Shown: one piece after another, positions 27,901 to 33,200 of the stretch
How positions within the stretch are numbered: the first letter of the stretch is position 1
Layout of the letters: each line of letters begins with the position of its first letter
From: Pseudomonas marincola
GTDB lineage: Bacteria > Pseudomonadota > Gammaproteobacteria > Pseudomonadales > Pseudomonadaceae
Direction: 5' to 3'
NCBI RefSeq assembly: GCF_900116605.1
Contig: NZ_FPBC01000001.1
Span: 868,001-932,000, forward strand
Length of the DNA stretch: 64,000 bases
Translations under genes and position numbers: made by a program
Notes under the pieces: generated by a model
Databases searched by the model: none
What the model saw: only the letters and a program-made list of their open reading frames with translations
What the model was told of the DNA's origin: nothing

Positions 27901-28750
27901 GCAAATGGTCCCAGTCGACCGCGCTGATCGCGAGGGCTTCGATGCTGCCGGTGGCGTATTCAAGCTGCCAGTCACCACCCAACCGCGCGGCGCCAGTGTC
28001 ATCAATCGAAGCGGCGACATCCGCGCCAGTCAGCGCCGCCAGCAGCGCGACAGACTGCTCGCCAGCCGGGCCGGCGGCAAAGTCGCAGCCATAAAGTAAA
28101 ATATCGCCCTCTGCGCTCAGACTCAGGCCGATGCTGGCCAGTTCATCGCTGTATTCAGCCTGCATGCTCGCGGCACTCAAGCTGGCACTGCCCAGTTGCA
28201 ACTGCCCCGCCGTACTGTGGCTGAACACATGGATCGCCCTGATATCGCTGCGCCCGGCCAGCGTTTGCGCAATCTGTTCAACACCGTCTTGGCCAGCCTG
28301 CAACACGTGCACTTCGGCGTCCGGGCCGAACGACTCAATCAGTGCCTGTGAGTCGGCAACGGCGCTGTCGACAAAATAAACCTGGATGCCCGAATCGGCG
28401 CCCGACTGAGCCGATGCGACCTCGGCCTGCGTATCGGTAACGGGCTGCGGTTCAATGCTGGCATGCGCCGCGGGATCAGCCGGTTGTGCGTTGCTACGCT
28501 GCTCGGTCGGGCCCGGACTACTGACAGCAGGGTTGGACGCCAGCGCGGCCATCAACTCATGGTTGGCATCTTGGGCAGGCTCGGGGGCGGCGGGCGCGGA
28601 CTGCTCACTGACGGTGGTAGCAACCGTTACGGCGGCGGCATCGAGCAACACACGCGGCTCCAGCGCACGCATTTGCAAGGATGCCGCGAGTGCCGATTTA
28701 CGGCTCGGCGCGGCGCTGTCTGAAGCTGAGTTACGAGTGCCTTTGAACAT
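15689..28750 (-). CDS. Giant LEPR-xLL/DUF4347 surface adhesin, N-terminal portion (frameshifted)
   Basis: About 4350 residues, of which all but the last 110 are in the true frame. Start chosen at ATG 28750, which has AGGGA 8 nt upstream; an ATG 11 codons earlier lacks one. No Sec signal peptide is visible. Residues 30-36 read LEPRVLL, followed by DAAA: the LEPR-xLL motif that occurs near the N-terminus of very long repetitive proteins. Residues about 121-285 form DUF4347 (IHVFSHSTAGQLQLG, GDILLYGCDFAAG). Then come two lectin-like or Ig-like blocks, three NGTWYYS modules, thrombospondin-3-like calcium motifs and cadherin-like repeats. Past 16018 the frame changes and the residues become Ala/Thr/Trp-rich nonsense. 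Together with the downstream frame it would make about 7235 residues, probably a cell-surface or released adhesin. Confidence 0.92.
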   Translation of the reverse strand: MFKGTRNSASDSAAPSRKSALAASLQMRALEPRVLLDAAAVTVATTVSEQSAPAAPEPAQDANHELMAALASNPAVSSPGPTEQRSNAQPADPAAHASIEPQPVTDTQAEVASAQSGADSGIQVYFVDSAVADSQALIESFGPDAEVHVLQAGQDGVEQIAQTLAGRSDIRAIHVFSHSTAGQLQLGSASLSAASMQAEYSDELASIGLSLSAEGDILLYGCDFAAGPAGEQSVALLAALTGADVAASIDDTGAARLGGDWQLEYATGSIEALAISAVDWDHLLAPPELDLNGAGAGVDVTANNTEGSFVLIAPAATLTDVDGGLMSSATFSITNGQAGDVLFFSGAINDGLSFHYDAASFTMTLTGNQSVAAYQTAIQSLAFISNSQTPATLDRLISVAVTDDTGATSAARTATVTVTAVNDVPVIDLNSDTVSTELITNGTLDSNIAGWNRGGNAGAYDATRQRYNFRENNVTGFLEQTGISGWSVGDSPSGAATLTLDLSWNNSGGVPGDTSVPATLEISIGGVVYARAITAVNNGSVATIEYLNGATGSPATLDALVNNAVRIQLPGTVADTGTLRFFFSATGGSADDFQVDNISVLSRANSYSATFTENGSPVAVTAPTASIVDADSADLSAATIVLTNAQAGDALNLGTLPAGITATVDTSIAGQIVINLSGIASTADYATALRGITFANSSDAPSTVSRTIEFSVNDGSVNSAVVTSTIAVVAVNDAPVNTLPASYSVTDGSSLLLTGLSVADLDAGDANSFNVRLSVTGGTLSVTSGGGVSLAGNNSASVLLTGTLASINAKLAGGVTFNAPTVFEGPVQLTMLSNDAANTGTGGELTDSDTLLILINDPPEVDLNSGNTPTEQISNGNLQSGRNNNFNGWQTQGAISETSGGGQSRGIRFDGDATLTQGAINGWSSGDAPSGAAVLSLDLAWADNGGEAVIFDVSVGGVVYARLTTVPGGVGTLQYLNGATGSPDTLAPGVSGTWGVATIQINLPSDVAAKGDLVLSMTPTGASVTTVRVDNISLLSTSSAVANDATAGVDFSTVYTENGPAISIADTDSTVRDLSDQNIESARIVLTNAQAGDVLNVGALPAGISAVVDTSVSGVITITLSGTASKADYNAAIQGITFSAAGDDPLTVNRTVQVSINDGDLDSAIATTTISVAPTNDAPVLADTPLVITQVEDAGPPSGTAGTLVSSLVGGITDVDSGAVQGIAITGADTSNGTWWYSNNSSNWFALGSVSDVSARLLLSNTTARVYFRPNSDFNGDMTAGLTFRAWDTTSGSAGGVADTSINGGSSAFSTATDVVQVTVTPVNDAPLLDTAPVLTLTVNEDSLAPVGPVGALLSSFTGGISDIDAGAVKGIAVTASVETNGTWYYSTNNGSTWAQIGTVGNNSALLLADNGQTRLFFVPKTDFTGNAGNSALSFRAWDQTSGVAGSKVSISPNGGTTAFSTTVETIAVTVNPVNDAPVLNPAANLTMPTLNEDLNQNQPTPAPSGAMGQTIAGLMSGVSDIDNNNSNGLAIIGTNSSNGTWYFSLNNGASWQVVGAVSEASALLIQAGAGASSGRVFFRPNADFNGSVLDGLTVRAWDLSSGVAGDKADTRNNGGTTAFSIATDTVAITVNPIADIVANTATTAEDTPVVIAVLANDTFEDPTRFISAVDGQAISAGGPAMAVTNGSVVLNADQTLTFTPAADFNGTVDFSYTVTSGGGVTETANVRVTISPAPDAPLIDLDTGAAGTGSLVNHRELPVQLGEAISVTDPEGNNLVSMTVTLSNPTTADTLALYGLVPSGISVTYNPTTGVLSLTGNSSLANYQQALRQIWFSTTSSDTADRTITVSAVSATAPTASNVATAVIRMVDTDGDGVADVADIDDDNDGILDIVESPQLSAFGPGMNYIGPSFWDSNTAVIVGGSVGTGTLGEVFDGVNDTPVFRADPANGINFPGYTVLTTPVELSVAAPAGAGGITVDGFYLANDIGVVGDGLKTVDVKIFDINGALLATETLVDLDNSDSVGYRVYTFTSGLTYSNVGGFSVVVREVYTSGPQANPNFQIRELGLTNSKPSINYAPGANGNTNGDYDDDGYLNSLDLDSDKDGITDNVEAQTTAGYIAPSGQGTAMVDIDRDGLDDNYDADTTNPNAAASVGLIPVNTDAGTAVPDDIPDYLDDDSDNDGIADIVERGDGAPTSLTDLTDTDGDGLLDIFEGSDVNDGYNVNDFNLNGTSFNFADSDRDTAANGAGAVPLVADFDYRDNQSTPIIDLNSAASVDDPSRDNAVGYLAASPSIAVASSSADASDLGDNDLTQLTISLAGVVDGNNEIISVAGVDFALGTDSSQQVTIGGSTFDVSYSLALGFVISGNGGAIMPQASVDALVRSIRYRNTLTAATDGVRALSFILTDSTGASSATAVARVTVTPSNTPPVAVDDSATVVEDTPLSGNVLGNDTDADGDTLSVVSFVIAGDSTVYNAGDSAVIANVGSLTLNANGAYTFTPAADYNGPVPVATYTITDGNATASADLILGPVSPVNDAPLAVDDNYSMSEDASALVLDLLANDTDVDGDSLSLVSINGVALTGADQIIAVPNGTVNIVAGVISFTPDANFNGSLSFAYEMTDGSGLIATANVNIVVTPLNDAPLATNDVYSMAEDGAPLALDLLANDTDIDGDSLSILSIDGVSLSGGAQSIAVLNGTVNLAADGSLSFVPSADYNGPVDFDYVMQDSNGATASGTVSITVTPVADIVADSLSTNEDTPLNFNVLTGAGGASADTFENPGAQVTAITQPANGVVTFSANGDMTFTPAANFNGSTTFTYTVTSGGVTETTTVTIIVTPVNDAPTVTQPAAYATAEDVPVILSAIVLSDVDAGSSTITLTLSVPATGGTLLAVAGGGVSVSGSGTRTLVLSGSLADLNAYLASAAAPSFVPVADYNGSATLTLNVSDGTLNTTSSASIAISAVADIVADTLSTNEDTPVTFNVLTGVGGGNADNFENAAAQVVAITQPPAGQGTVTFSANGEMTYTPAANFNGVTSFSYTVTSGGVTETTTVTVNVIAQPDEVVVSGLGDGAVNGTDGSVFERAMPGGTAPDAAASSLSGAFNMGPADNLVSFTLGASGPFTLAQLQASNSTPINVNGAYGTLQINGYDSTTGEVSYTYTLLVAADHSGGAVTDSFVLGITDLDGDTQANAGSLAVAIIDDAPIARADTDDVLNIAGQPSSIADGNVFTGVGGVDPDISDGVADLTGADGPGATQLSGVVAGTGTPVAGNLGTAVAGTYGSLTLNADGSYTYTPDYANTTVAALVAGQSVSDVFSYSITDGDGNTATTTLTLNIVGTPTLLGTDGGSVLESDLSLGSNAAGVGEAFSGSFIIASGQFALETLVVDGNAFSVSDLNGFNTSESSPIATTHGQLVITGYDAATGTVSYRFTLLAAANHSAGPVSDSLVLSVVDNVGNSSASNPKLLSIEIVDDVPVLSNDAASITEDAANASVSGSVVSNDALGADLPAPVTGVVVGGSAAPSVVGETLTGSYGQLTLNSDGSYSYSLDNENASVNALQAGQSLVDLFTYQITDADGDVSSAQLRITINGANDTPVAVDDNYSMAEDGQALALDLTGNDSDVDGDVLRVQSINGVMLLGGAQAISVPNGVVNVAADGSLSFTPTADFNGAVSFAYVMQDPSGATSSATVNITVTPVVDIVADTLTTNEDTAISFNVLNGTGGADADSFENTGAQVTAITQPPSGEGTVTFTANGDMVYTPAANFNGVTSFTYTVTSGGVTETTTVTLNVTAVPDEVTVSGLGDGAVAGTDGTVLESGLAAGTAPGIGTNLSGSFNLGPASNLQSFSLGNSGPLTLAQLQASATTPISITGINGTLVIMGYDNTAGVVTYTYTLTSVADHSAGAVNDSFVLSVTNIDGDVTSNAGTLALAIVDDAPIARPDTDDVLNIPNQPSSVADGNVFSGVGGTDPDTSDGVADMTGADSVAAGAVVSGVIAGTGTPDAANLGIALAGAYGSLTLNADGSYSYTPDYNDPVVAALTGGQSLTDTFTYQITDSDGSSAVTTLTLNIYGTPTLVGTDGGTVLESDLASGSNAAGSAEIYNGSFEVVPSPGFFVASLTVGGTTFSRAQLLAFSDTNPSAAITTAHGQLVLTGADSVTGIVNYRFTLLTPADHSGGRVFDQLTLSLTDSAGNDTSAYPNQLIIEIVDDAPIAANDATSISEDAAPNTINGSVTGNDQLGADTSATPVTGVRVGAVQRAPAMSPAQSLAVTAHSPSTPMAATATCWITAMPALMHCRPANRWLICLPIKLPMPTVISAARNCASPSTAVTMPRWRLMMHTSPPKIRRWHWTCWPTTATLKAIA
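15800..17680 (-). repeat. Adhesin super-repeat 3 (about 1.9 kb, contains the frameshift)
   Basis: Ordered motifs NEDTAISFNVLNG near 17650, VSGLGDGAVAGTDG near 17385, DDAPIARPDTDDV near 16970, GTPTLVGTDGGTVLES near 16570 and SISEDAAPNTING near 16130. The frameshift falls 100 bp beyond the last of these. Confidence 0.8.
16018..16022 (-). other. Frameshift site in the giant adhesin gene (run of five C)
   Basis: The two halves of the adhesin are in different frames (28750 to 7044 is 21707 nt, two more than a multiple of three). The switch lies where the protein reads TPVTGVRV, at a C5 run on the plus strand. The three other copies of this repeat read V-x-V-G-G-(T/S/N). Removing two C restores exactly VRVGGTAG; adding one gives VRVGGGTAG. 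A sequencing or assembly error in a homopolymer, a real mutation, or slipped-strand phase variation would all look like this. Confidence 0.85.
18000..19870 (-). repeat. Adhesin super-repeat 4 (about 1.9 kb)
   Basis: Ordered motifs NEDTPVTFNVLTG near 19850, VSGLGDGAVNGTDG near 19580, DDAPIARADTDDV near 19170, GTPTLLGTDGGSVLES near 18760 and SITEDAANASVSG near 18320. A single cadherin-like unit (17690-18000) separates it from super-repeat 3. Confidence 0.8.
20510..21480 (-). repeat. Three cadherin-like units on the N-terminal side of the super-repeats
   Basis: Units beginning PVAVDDSATVVEDTPL, PLAVDDNYSMSEDASA and PLATNDVYSMAEDGAP, about 320 bp each, followed by an additional NEDTPLNFNV element near 20490 and a unique unit beginning APTVTQPAAYATAEDV. 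Confidence 0.75.
22100..23160 (-). repeat. Thrombospondin type 3-like calcium-binding stretches in the adhesin
   Basis: Asp-rich runs of the form DTDGDGVADVADIDDDNDG (near 23110), DDDGYLNSLDLDSDKDGI (near 22470), DIDRDGLDDNYDAD and DTDGDGLLDIFEG (near 22130). These are DxDxDG calcium loops of the thrombospondin-3 type and suggest a calcium-stiffened segment in the middle of the stalk. Confidence 0.8.
23870..25230 (-). repeat. Triplicated NGTWYYS modules in the adhesin
   Basis: Three tandem units of about 450 bp, each with a G-(I/V)-(T/S)-D-(V/I)-D segment, NGTW(W/Y)(Y/F)S, a W five to nine residues later, R-(V/L)-(Y/F)-F-x-P and (F/V)RAWD-x-(T/S)-SG. Approximate borders are 25230, 24785, 24330 and 23870. 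Confidence 0.75.
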
Positions 28751-28801
28751 GCTGTTATCCCTGAATGTTCGGTGTCCCGCCATCGCACGGGGGTGTCGGC
28801 T

Positions 28802-30928
28802 TTACGCCGCGCTCTCGCGTATCAATACCCGCATGACACGGCTGAACATGCGCAGCGCCAGGCTCTGCCAATCGCCACGCAACTGAATCTCGCCACGCAC
28901 CTCAGTCAGCGGTGGCGTTGCTGGCAACTGGCTGACCTGCGCCGCCACTTCGAACACCGCGTATTCGGAACGCGGTGCGTTGCGGTCCGCACGCGCCGCC
29001 ACGGTGCCGCCATGGGTTGAGGCCAGCAGCCAGTTGTCCAGCGTGTCGGACGCAGCAGCGGCAATGCGCTTGACCTGGACAGCCAACGGCGGATCGCGAA
29101 ATTGCTCATCAATGAACTGGCCCTGCTCACCCACCTGCACACGGGCCAGATCTTCGCTGTCGAGATAGCCGCGCACTTCCAACTGCTGCGGCTGAGCTAT
29201 AAGCACCAATTGCGTGGTGGCATCGACCCAGCGCCCGGCATGCAGCTCGGGCGTCAGCTCCATCACCACGCCATCAATTGGCGCACGCACCACAAGTCGC
29301 GCCCGTTCGCGCTCAAAGCCCAGAATCCGGTCACGCTCCAGACGCAACTCGCGGCCAAGCACCAAACTCTCAGACAAATCCCGCGAATCCGACACCCCGC
29401 GGTCGAGGCGCGAGACCAGTAGTTGTTCGCGTTTGCGAGCGTTCTCCAGTTGCTGTTCAAGCTCCGGCGCCGACAACTGCAAGATCACTTGCTGCGCCCT
29501 CACCGTTTGCCCGGGAGCAACCAGCACCTGTTCGATGCGTGCGGGGCGCGGAGCAAATGCAGGCACTTGCTGCGCAGCGGTGAGCACGGCCGGAATGCGC
29601 ACCATATACGGCCAGGGCAACAGAAAAGCGAGCAGCAACAACGCCCCGAGTAACACGCTGGTGCGCCCGCGCGCTGTGGCTTCCTGACGCCGTGAAAACC
29701 AGACTTTCAACTCGCGCCAGATAGGCAGAACGATGAACCAGCCGAGCTCGACCGCGAACATGAAAATGCCCAGCACCTTGAAGAAGAAGTGGTACACCAG
29801 CAAGGCAATGCCGAGGAACAGGAAGAAGCGATACAGCCAGGTTGCAAAGGCAAACACGATAAGCCCGTAGCGCTTTCTCGGGCTGGCAAATTCAGGTTGC
29901 TCATCGCCATAACCAAACAACACTTCACGCAACCACCAGCGGCCCATGGCGAACGAGCGTTCTTGCAGATTGGGCACGCCGATCAAGTCGCTGAACAGGT
30001 AATAACCGTCGAAGCGCATCAGCGGATTGAGGTTAATCGCCAGGCTCAATACCCAGCCGGTTGTGGCCAACACAAACGCCACATGGCGCAGTGCGCCGTC
30101 GGGCAGGAACACCCAAAACAAAGTGGCGATTACCGCAATCAGTAACTCCACGGCCATGCCTGCCGCGTCAATCAGTACCCGCTGACGCCGCGAGGCCAAG
30201 CGCCAGGCATCGGTGGTGTCGGTGTAGAGCACCGGAAACATCACAATCAGCGCGACGCCCATGCTCGACACATACGCGCCCATTCGCGCGGCGGTATAGC
30301 CATGCCCAAGCTCGTGCAAGGCTTTGACCAGCGCCAGACTGATGCCAAACGTCGCCACTCCGGCCACACTGAACAAATCTGGCAAGGTGCTCAGAAACCG
30401 CTCCCATTGCTGCGACACCAGATACAGACTGAGCAGCGCCAACGCCGCGACGCAGCACCAGAAACGGCGACTGAACATGAACTCAACATAAGGCAGCGTG
30501 CGCCGCAGGAAGCGGTCTGGCTGCACCAGCGGCACCTTGAGAAACAGGTAGCCGTGCAAGGCCTTGCTCAACAGTGAGCGTTCACGCGCCGCCTTGGCCT
30601 GACGCACACGGGCGTAGGTGGCACCCGGCACCGCCTGAACCAGTTCATGCTTTTGCAGAAAACCGATAACGTCGCCAATCAGCCCGGCACTAACTTCGCG
30701 ACCCAGTTGCTGCTTAAGACGCTGACGCAATCGGCCTACGGTGCCAGCAGACCAGTGCGCCAGAATGTCTATGTAAAGTTGTTCGACCTCATAAAAACGC
30801 TGCGCCAGCGGGTCATGGATCTTCCAGTAGCCAGCTTGTGCGGCGCCACTGGCGCTGCCTTGGATCAGCCGCAAGTCCTGACGCAGTGGCGGCAGTTGCT
30901 GCTCGTCCGGATCAGGGCGCTCGCTCAT
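28802..30928 (-). CDS. PqqD-like / M50 site-2 protease / HlyD adaptor fusion protein
   Basis: A 708-residue inner-membrane protein. Residues about 35-110 resemble a PqqD-type recognition element with a winged-helix layout (YWKIHDPLAQRFYEV, LIGDVIGFLQKHELV). Residues about 155-430 hold several membrane helices with the zinc site HELGH (His205, Glu206, His209) and the distal NPLMRFDG (Asn301 to Gly308) typical of M50 peptidases. Residues about 450-700 form a HlyD/biotinyl-lipoyl adaptor (PARIEQVLVAPGQTV, RAPIDGVVMELTPE). Start at ATG 30928 has GGGGA 7 nt upstream; an earlier ATG at 30946 does not. It sits 51 nt before the giant adhesin, its likely client: it may bind, clip and export the adhesin. 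That role is inference. Confidence 0.88.
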   Translation of the reverse strand: MSERPDPDEQQLPPLRQDLRLIQGSASGAAQAGYWKIHDPLAQRFYEVEQLYIDILAHWSAGTVGRLRQRLKQQLGREVSAGLIGDVIGFLQKHELVQAVPGATYARVRQAKAARERSLLSKALHGYLFLKVPLVQPDRFLRRTLPYVEFMFSRRFWCCVAALALLSLYLVSQQWERFLSTLPDLFSVAGVATFGISLALVKALHELGHGYTAARMGAYVSSMGVALIVMFPVLYTDTTDAWRLASRRQRVLIDAAGMAVELLIAVIATLFWVFLPDGALRHVAFVLATTGWVLSLAINLNPLMRFDGYYLFSDLIGVPNLQERSFAMGRWWLREVLFGYGDEQPEFASPRKRYGLIVFAFATWLYRFFLFLGIALLVYHFFFKVLGIFMFAVELGWFIVLPIWRELKVWFSRRQEATARGRTSVLLGALLLLAFLLPWPYMVRIPAVLTAAQQVPAFAPRPARIEQVLVAPGQTVRAQQVILQLSAPELEQQLENARKREQLLVSRLDRGVSDSRDLSESLVLGRELRLERDRILGFERERARLVVRAPIDGVVMELTPELHAGRWVDATTQLVLIAQPQQLEVRGYLDSEDLARVQVGEQGQFIDEQFRDPPLAVQVKRIAAAASDTLDNWLLASTHGGTVAARADRNAPRSEYAVFEVAAQVSQLPATPPLTEVRGEIQLRGDWQSLALRMFSRVMRVLIRESAA

Positions 30929-30930
30929 CG

Positions 30931-32430
30931 CTAGATCCCCGACCATTGGCGCAGGGCAACGATTGGCCGACGGAACAGGTAATAAAACAGCGAAACCTGC
31001 TCGCCATACACCCGCGCCGTGCCGCGCAAACCCAGCCGCGAAATATTGTCTGCCGCCTCTGGCGCGCGGGCGCTTACGGCAAAGCTGGCAACACCGGCGG
31101 GATCGGTTTCGGCTTTGTATGCGGCCCGCACCACTTGCGCTTCAATCGGTTGCAGGGGCGCGGCGTCGAGGAACACTTTAACCCGCGCTGCGTCGCGCAA
31201 ATTGACCGCATCGGCGACTGCAACCTGAAGTTTGAACTCCACTTGCTGCGGGTTGGCGACCTGCATGATCGCCTCGCCAACAGCTACCGGCCGCCCCACC
31301 CAATCGCGCGGATCACCGTACAAAGCCACGCCGGCCTGCTGCGCGGTAATCACCGATTTATCCAGCATGGCCTTGGCAAAATCGCGCTCGGCCCGCGCCA
31401 CCTGCGCCTCGGTTTGCGCCACCGCCAACTCACGCTTGGCACTGGAGTCACCAATCGAGGCCTGTTGATAGCGAAGCATCTTGGCCCGCGCCACCTGCAG
31501 CTTTTGCTCGGCCACTTCAAAGTCGCTGCGCAGCGCCGTGTCGACCAACTGCACCAGCGGCTCGCCAATATTCACCGCAGTGCCGGGCTGAACCACAATT
31601 CGCTCGACCACACCCGCCACGGGCGCAGCCACTACAAACGGCGCGCGCGCCACAACTTCTACTGGCGCCAGAGTCATCAGCGGGACTTTGACCAGCGCCA
31701 ACACCAGAGCCAGCAATAATGCCAATCCGGCAAAAGCTGCCGTGCGCGATTTGTGCCGTCGCCATGCCGGTAACGGCTGCGCGCGCCCGGCAATGGCCAG
31801 CGCGCCATGGGCATAGGCCTGCGCCAAGCGGCTGGCCAGGGTAATGTGCTGCTCCTCCCATGCGTGATCGGCTGCCAACAACCAGCCCACACCCAGCGCT
31901 GTACCGCCGTCTTGCAACGGCAGCCACAACAAATGGCGCAATGCAGCCTGCTCAGTGCAGGGGTCATGCTCATCCGCGTACTGCGGCAACTCAAATGATT
32001 CTGGCTGCAAGCCACCGTCGCTGCTCTGCGTGAGTTTCTCAACCAAACGCTGATACCAAAGCACCATCGGCGCATCACGTTGCACCTCAGCCAGACCGCT
32101 GATCGCCAGCACCCGCCACGCCGACGTCGACTTGCCGCGCAACGAGGCTCTGGACTCGAGCACCAGCGATTCGCCGAAGGGAATGAGCACCGCGCTTTCA
32201 TTGACCAAATGCTGCCAGAGTGCGTCGCGCTGCAAACAGCTGCGCAACTCACCTTCTATACGGATCAGGTGCGCCGCATTGACTGAGGTGGCTGTCGGGC
32301 TGGCACTTTGCGCCTCGGCTGCGCGCGCCCGAGAGGCCAGGAACTCGTTGGCATCGACGAGCTTGCGCGACGCCGCACCAACTGTGGTGGCGTCAGTGCC
32401 GGTGGCACGTTGCTCGTCCGAGGGATTCAT
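30931..32430 (-). CDS. HlyD-family periplasmic adaptor with N-terminal GAF-like domain
   Basis: A 499-residue protein. Residues about 53-215 look like a GAF-type domain (HLLWLPLQDGGTALGVGWLLA, then a helical RLAQAYAHGALAI end) on the cytoplasmic side. One membrane helix spans about 229-252 (AAFAGLALLLALVLALVKVP). Residues about 258-499 form the adaptor: lipoyl half-motif APVAGVVERIVVQPGTAVNIGEPL, coiled coil, and beta-barrel. A sensory domain joined to a secretion adaptor is unusual and could couple export to a cytoplasmic signal. It overlaps the preceding adaptor by 4 nt (ATGA), and its stop lies 2 nt before the M50 fusion gene. Confidence 0.88.
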   Translation of the reverse strand: MNPSDEQRATGTDATTVGAASRKLVDANEFLASRARAAEAQSASPTATSVNAAHLIRIEGELRSCLQRDALWQHLVNESAVLIPFGESLVLESRASLRGKSTSAWRVLAISGLAEVQRDAPMVLWYQRLVEKLTQSSDGGLQPESFELPQYADEHDPCTEQAALRHLLWLPLQDGGTALGVGWLLAADHAWEEQHITLASRLAQAYAHGALAIAGRAQPLPAWRRHKSRTAAFAGLALLLALVLALVKVPLMTLAPVEVVARAPFVVAAPVAGVVERIVVQPGTAVNIGEPLVQLVDTALRSDFEVAEQKLQVARAKMLRYQQASIGDSSAKRELAVAQTEAQVARAERDFAKAMLDKSVITAQQAGVALYGDPRDWVGRPVAVGEAIMQVANPQQVEFKLQVAVADAVNLRDAARVKVFLDAAPLQPIEAQVVRAAYKAETDPAGVASFAVSARAPEAADNISRLGLRGTARVYGEQVSLFYYLFRRPIVALRQWSGI

Positions 32431-33200
32431 GGGCTTGATTCTGATTCTGGGGTCACGGCCGTCAGTGCATTCATGCTGGACTGGCCGCTCATGCCAGGCA
32501 GCACTTGCGCGGGAACATCAGCCACGGTGCTGATGACTTTGATAGTTTGGCTGACCGGATCGACTGCCGCCGAAACGCGGCTGACCTTGGCATTAAGGGT
32601 GTCGCCGGTTTCATCTACGGTGAAGGCCACCGTCGAGCCATTCTTGAGCCAGCGCAACCAGCGCGAAGGCACCACCATGTGCAACTCCAGCGGGCCGTCA
32701 CTGACAATATGAATCAACGGCTCATTGGCTGGCGGGGTTTCACTGGTGCGCGCCAACGTCTCAACCACGCGCCCGGAGAATGGCGCCAGCACCTTACAGC
32801 CGAGCATGCTCTGCTCAATGGCCCGCGCCTGCGCTGAACGCTCTTGCCCCTTGAATTTGGCGATGTCGGCATCGGCGCGGCCGGTGGCGCCCATGCGCAG
32901 CAACTCATCCTGTACATCCGAATTACGCGCTTCGGCTGCTGCGCCCGCCCGCGCGGCAGACAGCTCAGCCGTTAGCCGTCCGCAATCGAAACTGACCAGC
33001 AATGCACCTTTGGCAAAGCGGTCACCCTCGCGCAATGGCATCTCAGTAATGCGCGCAGAAATGGGGCTCGAGAGCACAGCTTCCTGTTCCGCTTTGAGCA
33101 CGCCGCGCGCCACATTCAAGTCGCCCTCTGCCCACACGCGAGGCAGCACAAAGCTGGCCACTGTGGTCAGCAGCACCAGCGGCCACAGCCGACGTTTCAC
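32427..33200 (-). CDS. Short HlyD/RND-type periplasmic adaptor
   Basis: A 257-residue protein with signal peptide KRRLWPLVLLTTVASFVLPRVWA, a first lipoyl half-motif (LSSPISARITEMPLREGDRFAKG), a short helical hairpin (residues about 75-125), a second half-motif (VLAPFSGRVVETLARTSETPP) and a beta-barrel domain. At this length it lacks the long coil of a classical adaptor and resembles membrane-fusion proteins of RND-like pumps. Its start overlaps the TolC-like stop by 4 nt. It probably joins the other two adaptors to the outer-membrane channel. Confidence 0.88.
   Translation of the reverse strand: MKRRLWPLVLLTTVASFVLPRVWAEGDLNVARGVLKAEQEAVLSSPISARITEMPLREGDRFAKGALLVSFDCGRLTAELSAARAGAAAEARNSDVQDELLRMGATGRADADIAKFKGQERSAQARAIEQSMLGCKVLAPFSGRVVETLARTSETPPANEPLIHIVSDGPLELHMVVPSRWLRWLKNGSTVAFTVDETGDTLNAKVSRVSAAVDPVSQTIKVISTVADVPAQVLPGMSGQSSMNALTAVTPESESSP

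Noticed and set aside
7044..28750. Classification as an RTX/LapA-type adhesin
   Set aside because: No GGxGxDxUx nonapeptide run and no ABC ATPase gene were found; calcium motifs present are of the thrombospondin-3 type.
7797..28886. Dozens of plus-strand open frames of 60-320 codons antisense to the giant adhesin
   Set aside because: They share the repeat periodicity of the minus-strand gene, lack ribosome sites, and give His/Arg/Gln-rich or Ser/Thr-rich sequences without recognisable domains; they are frame shadows of strongly biased codon usage.
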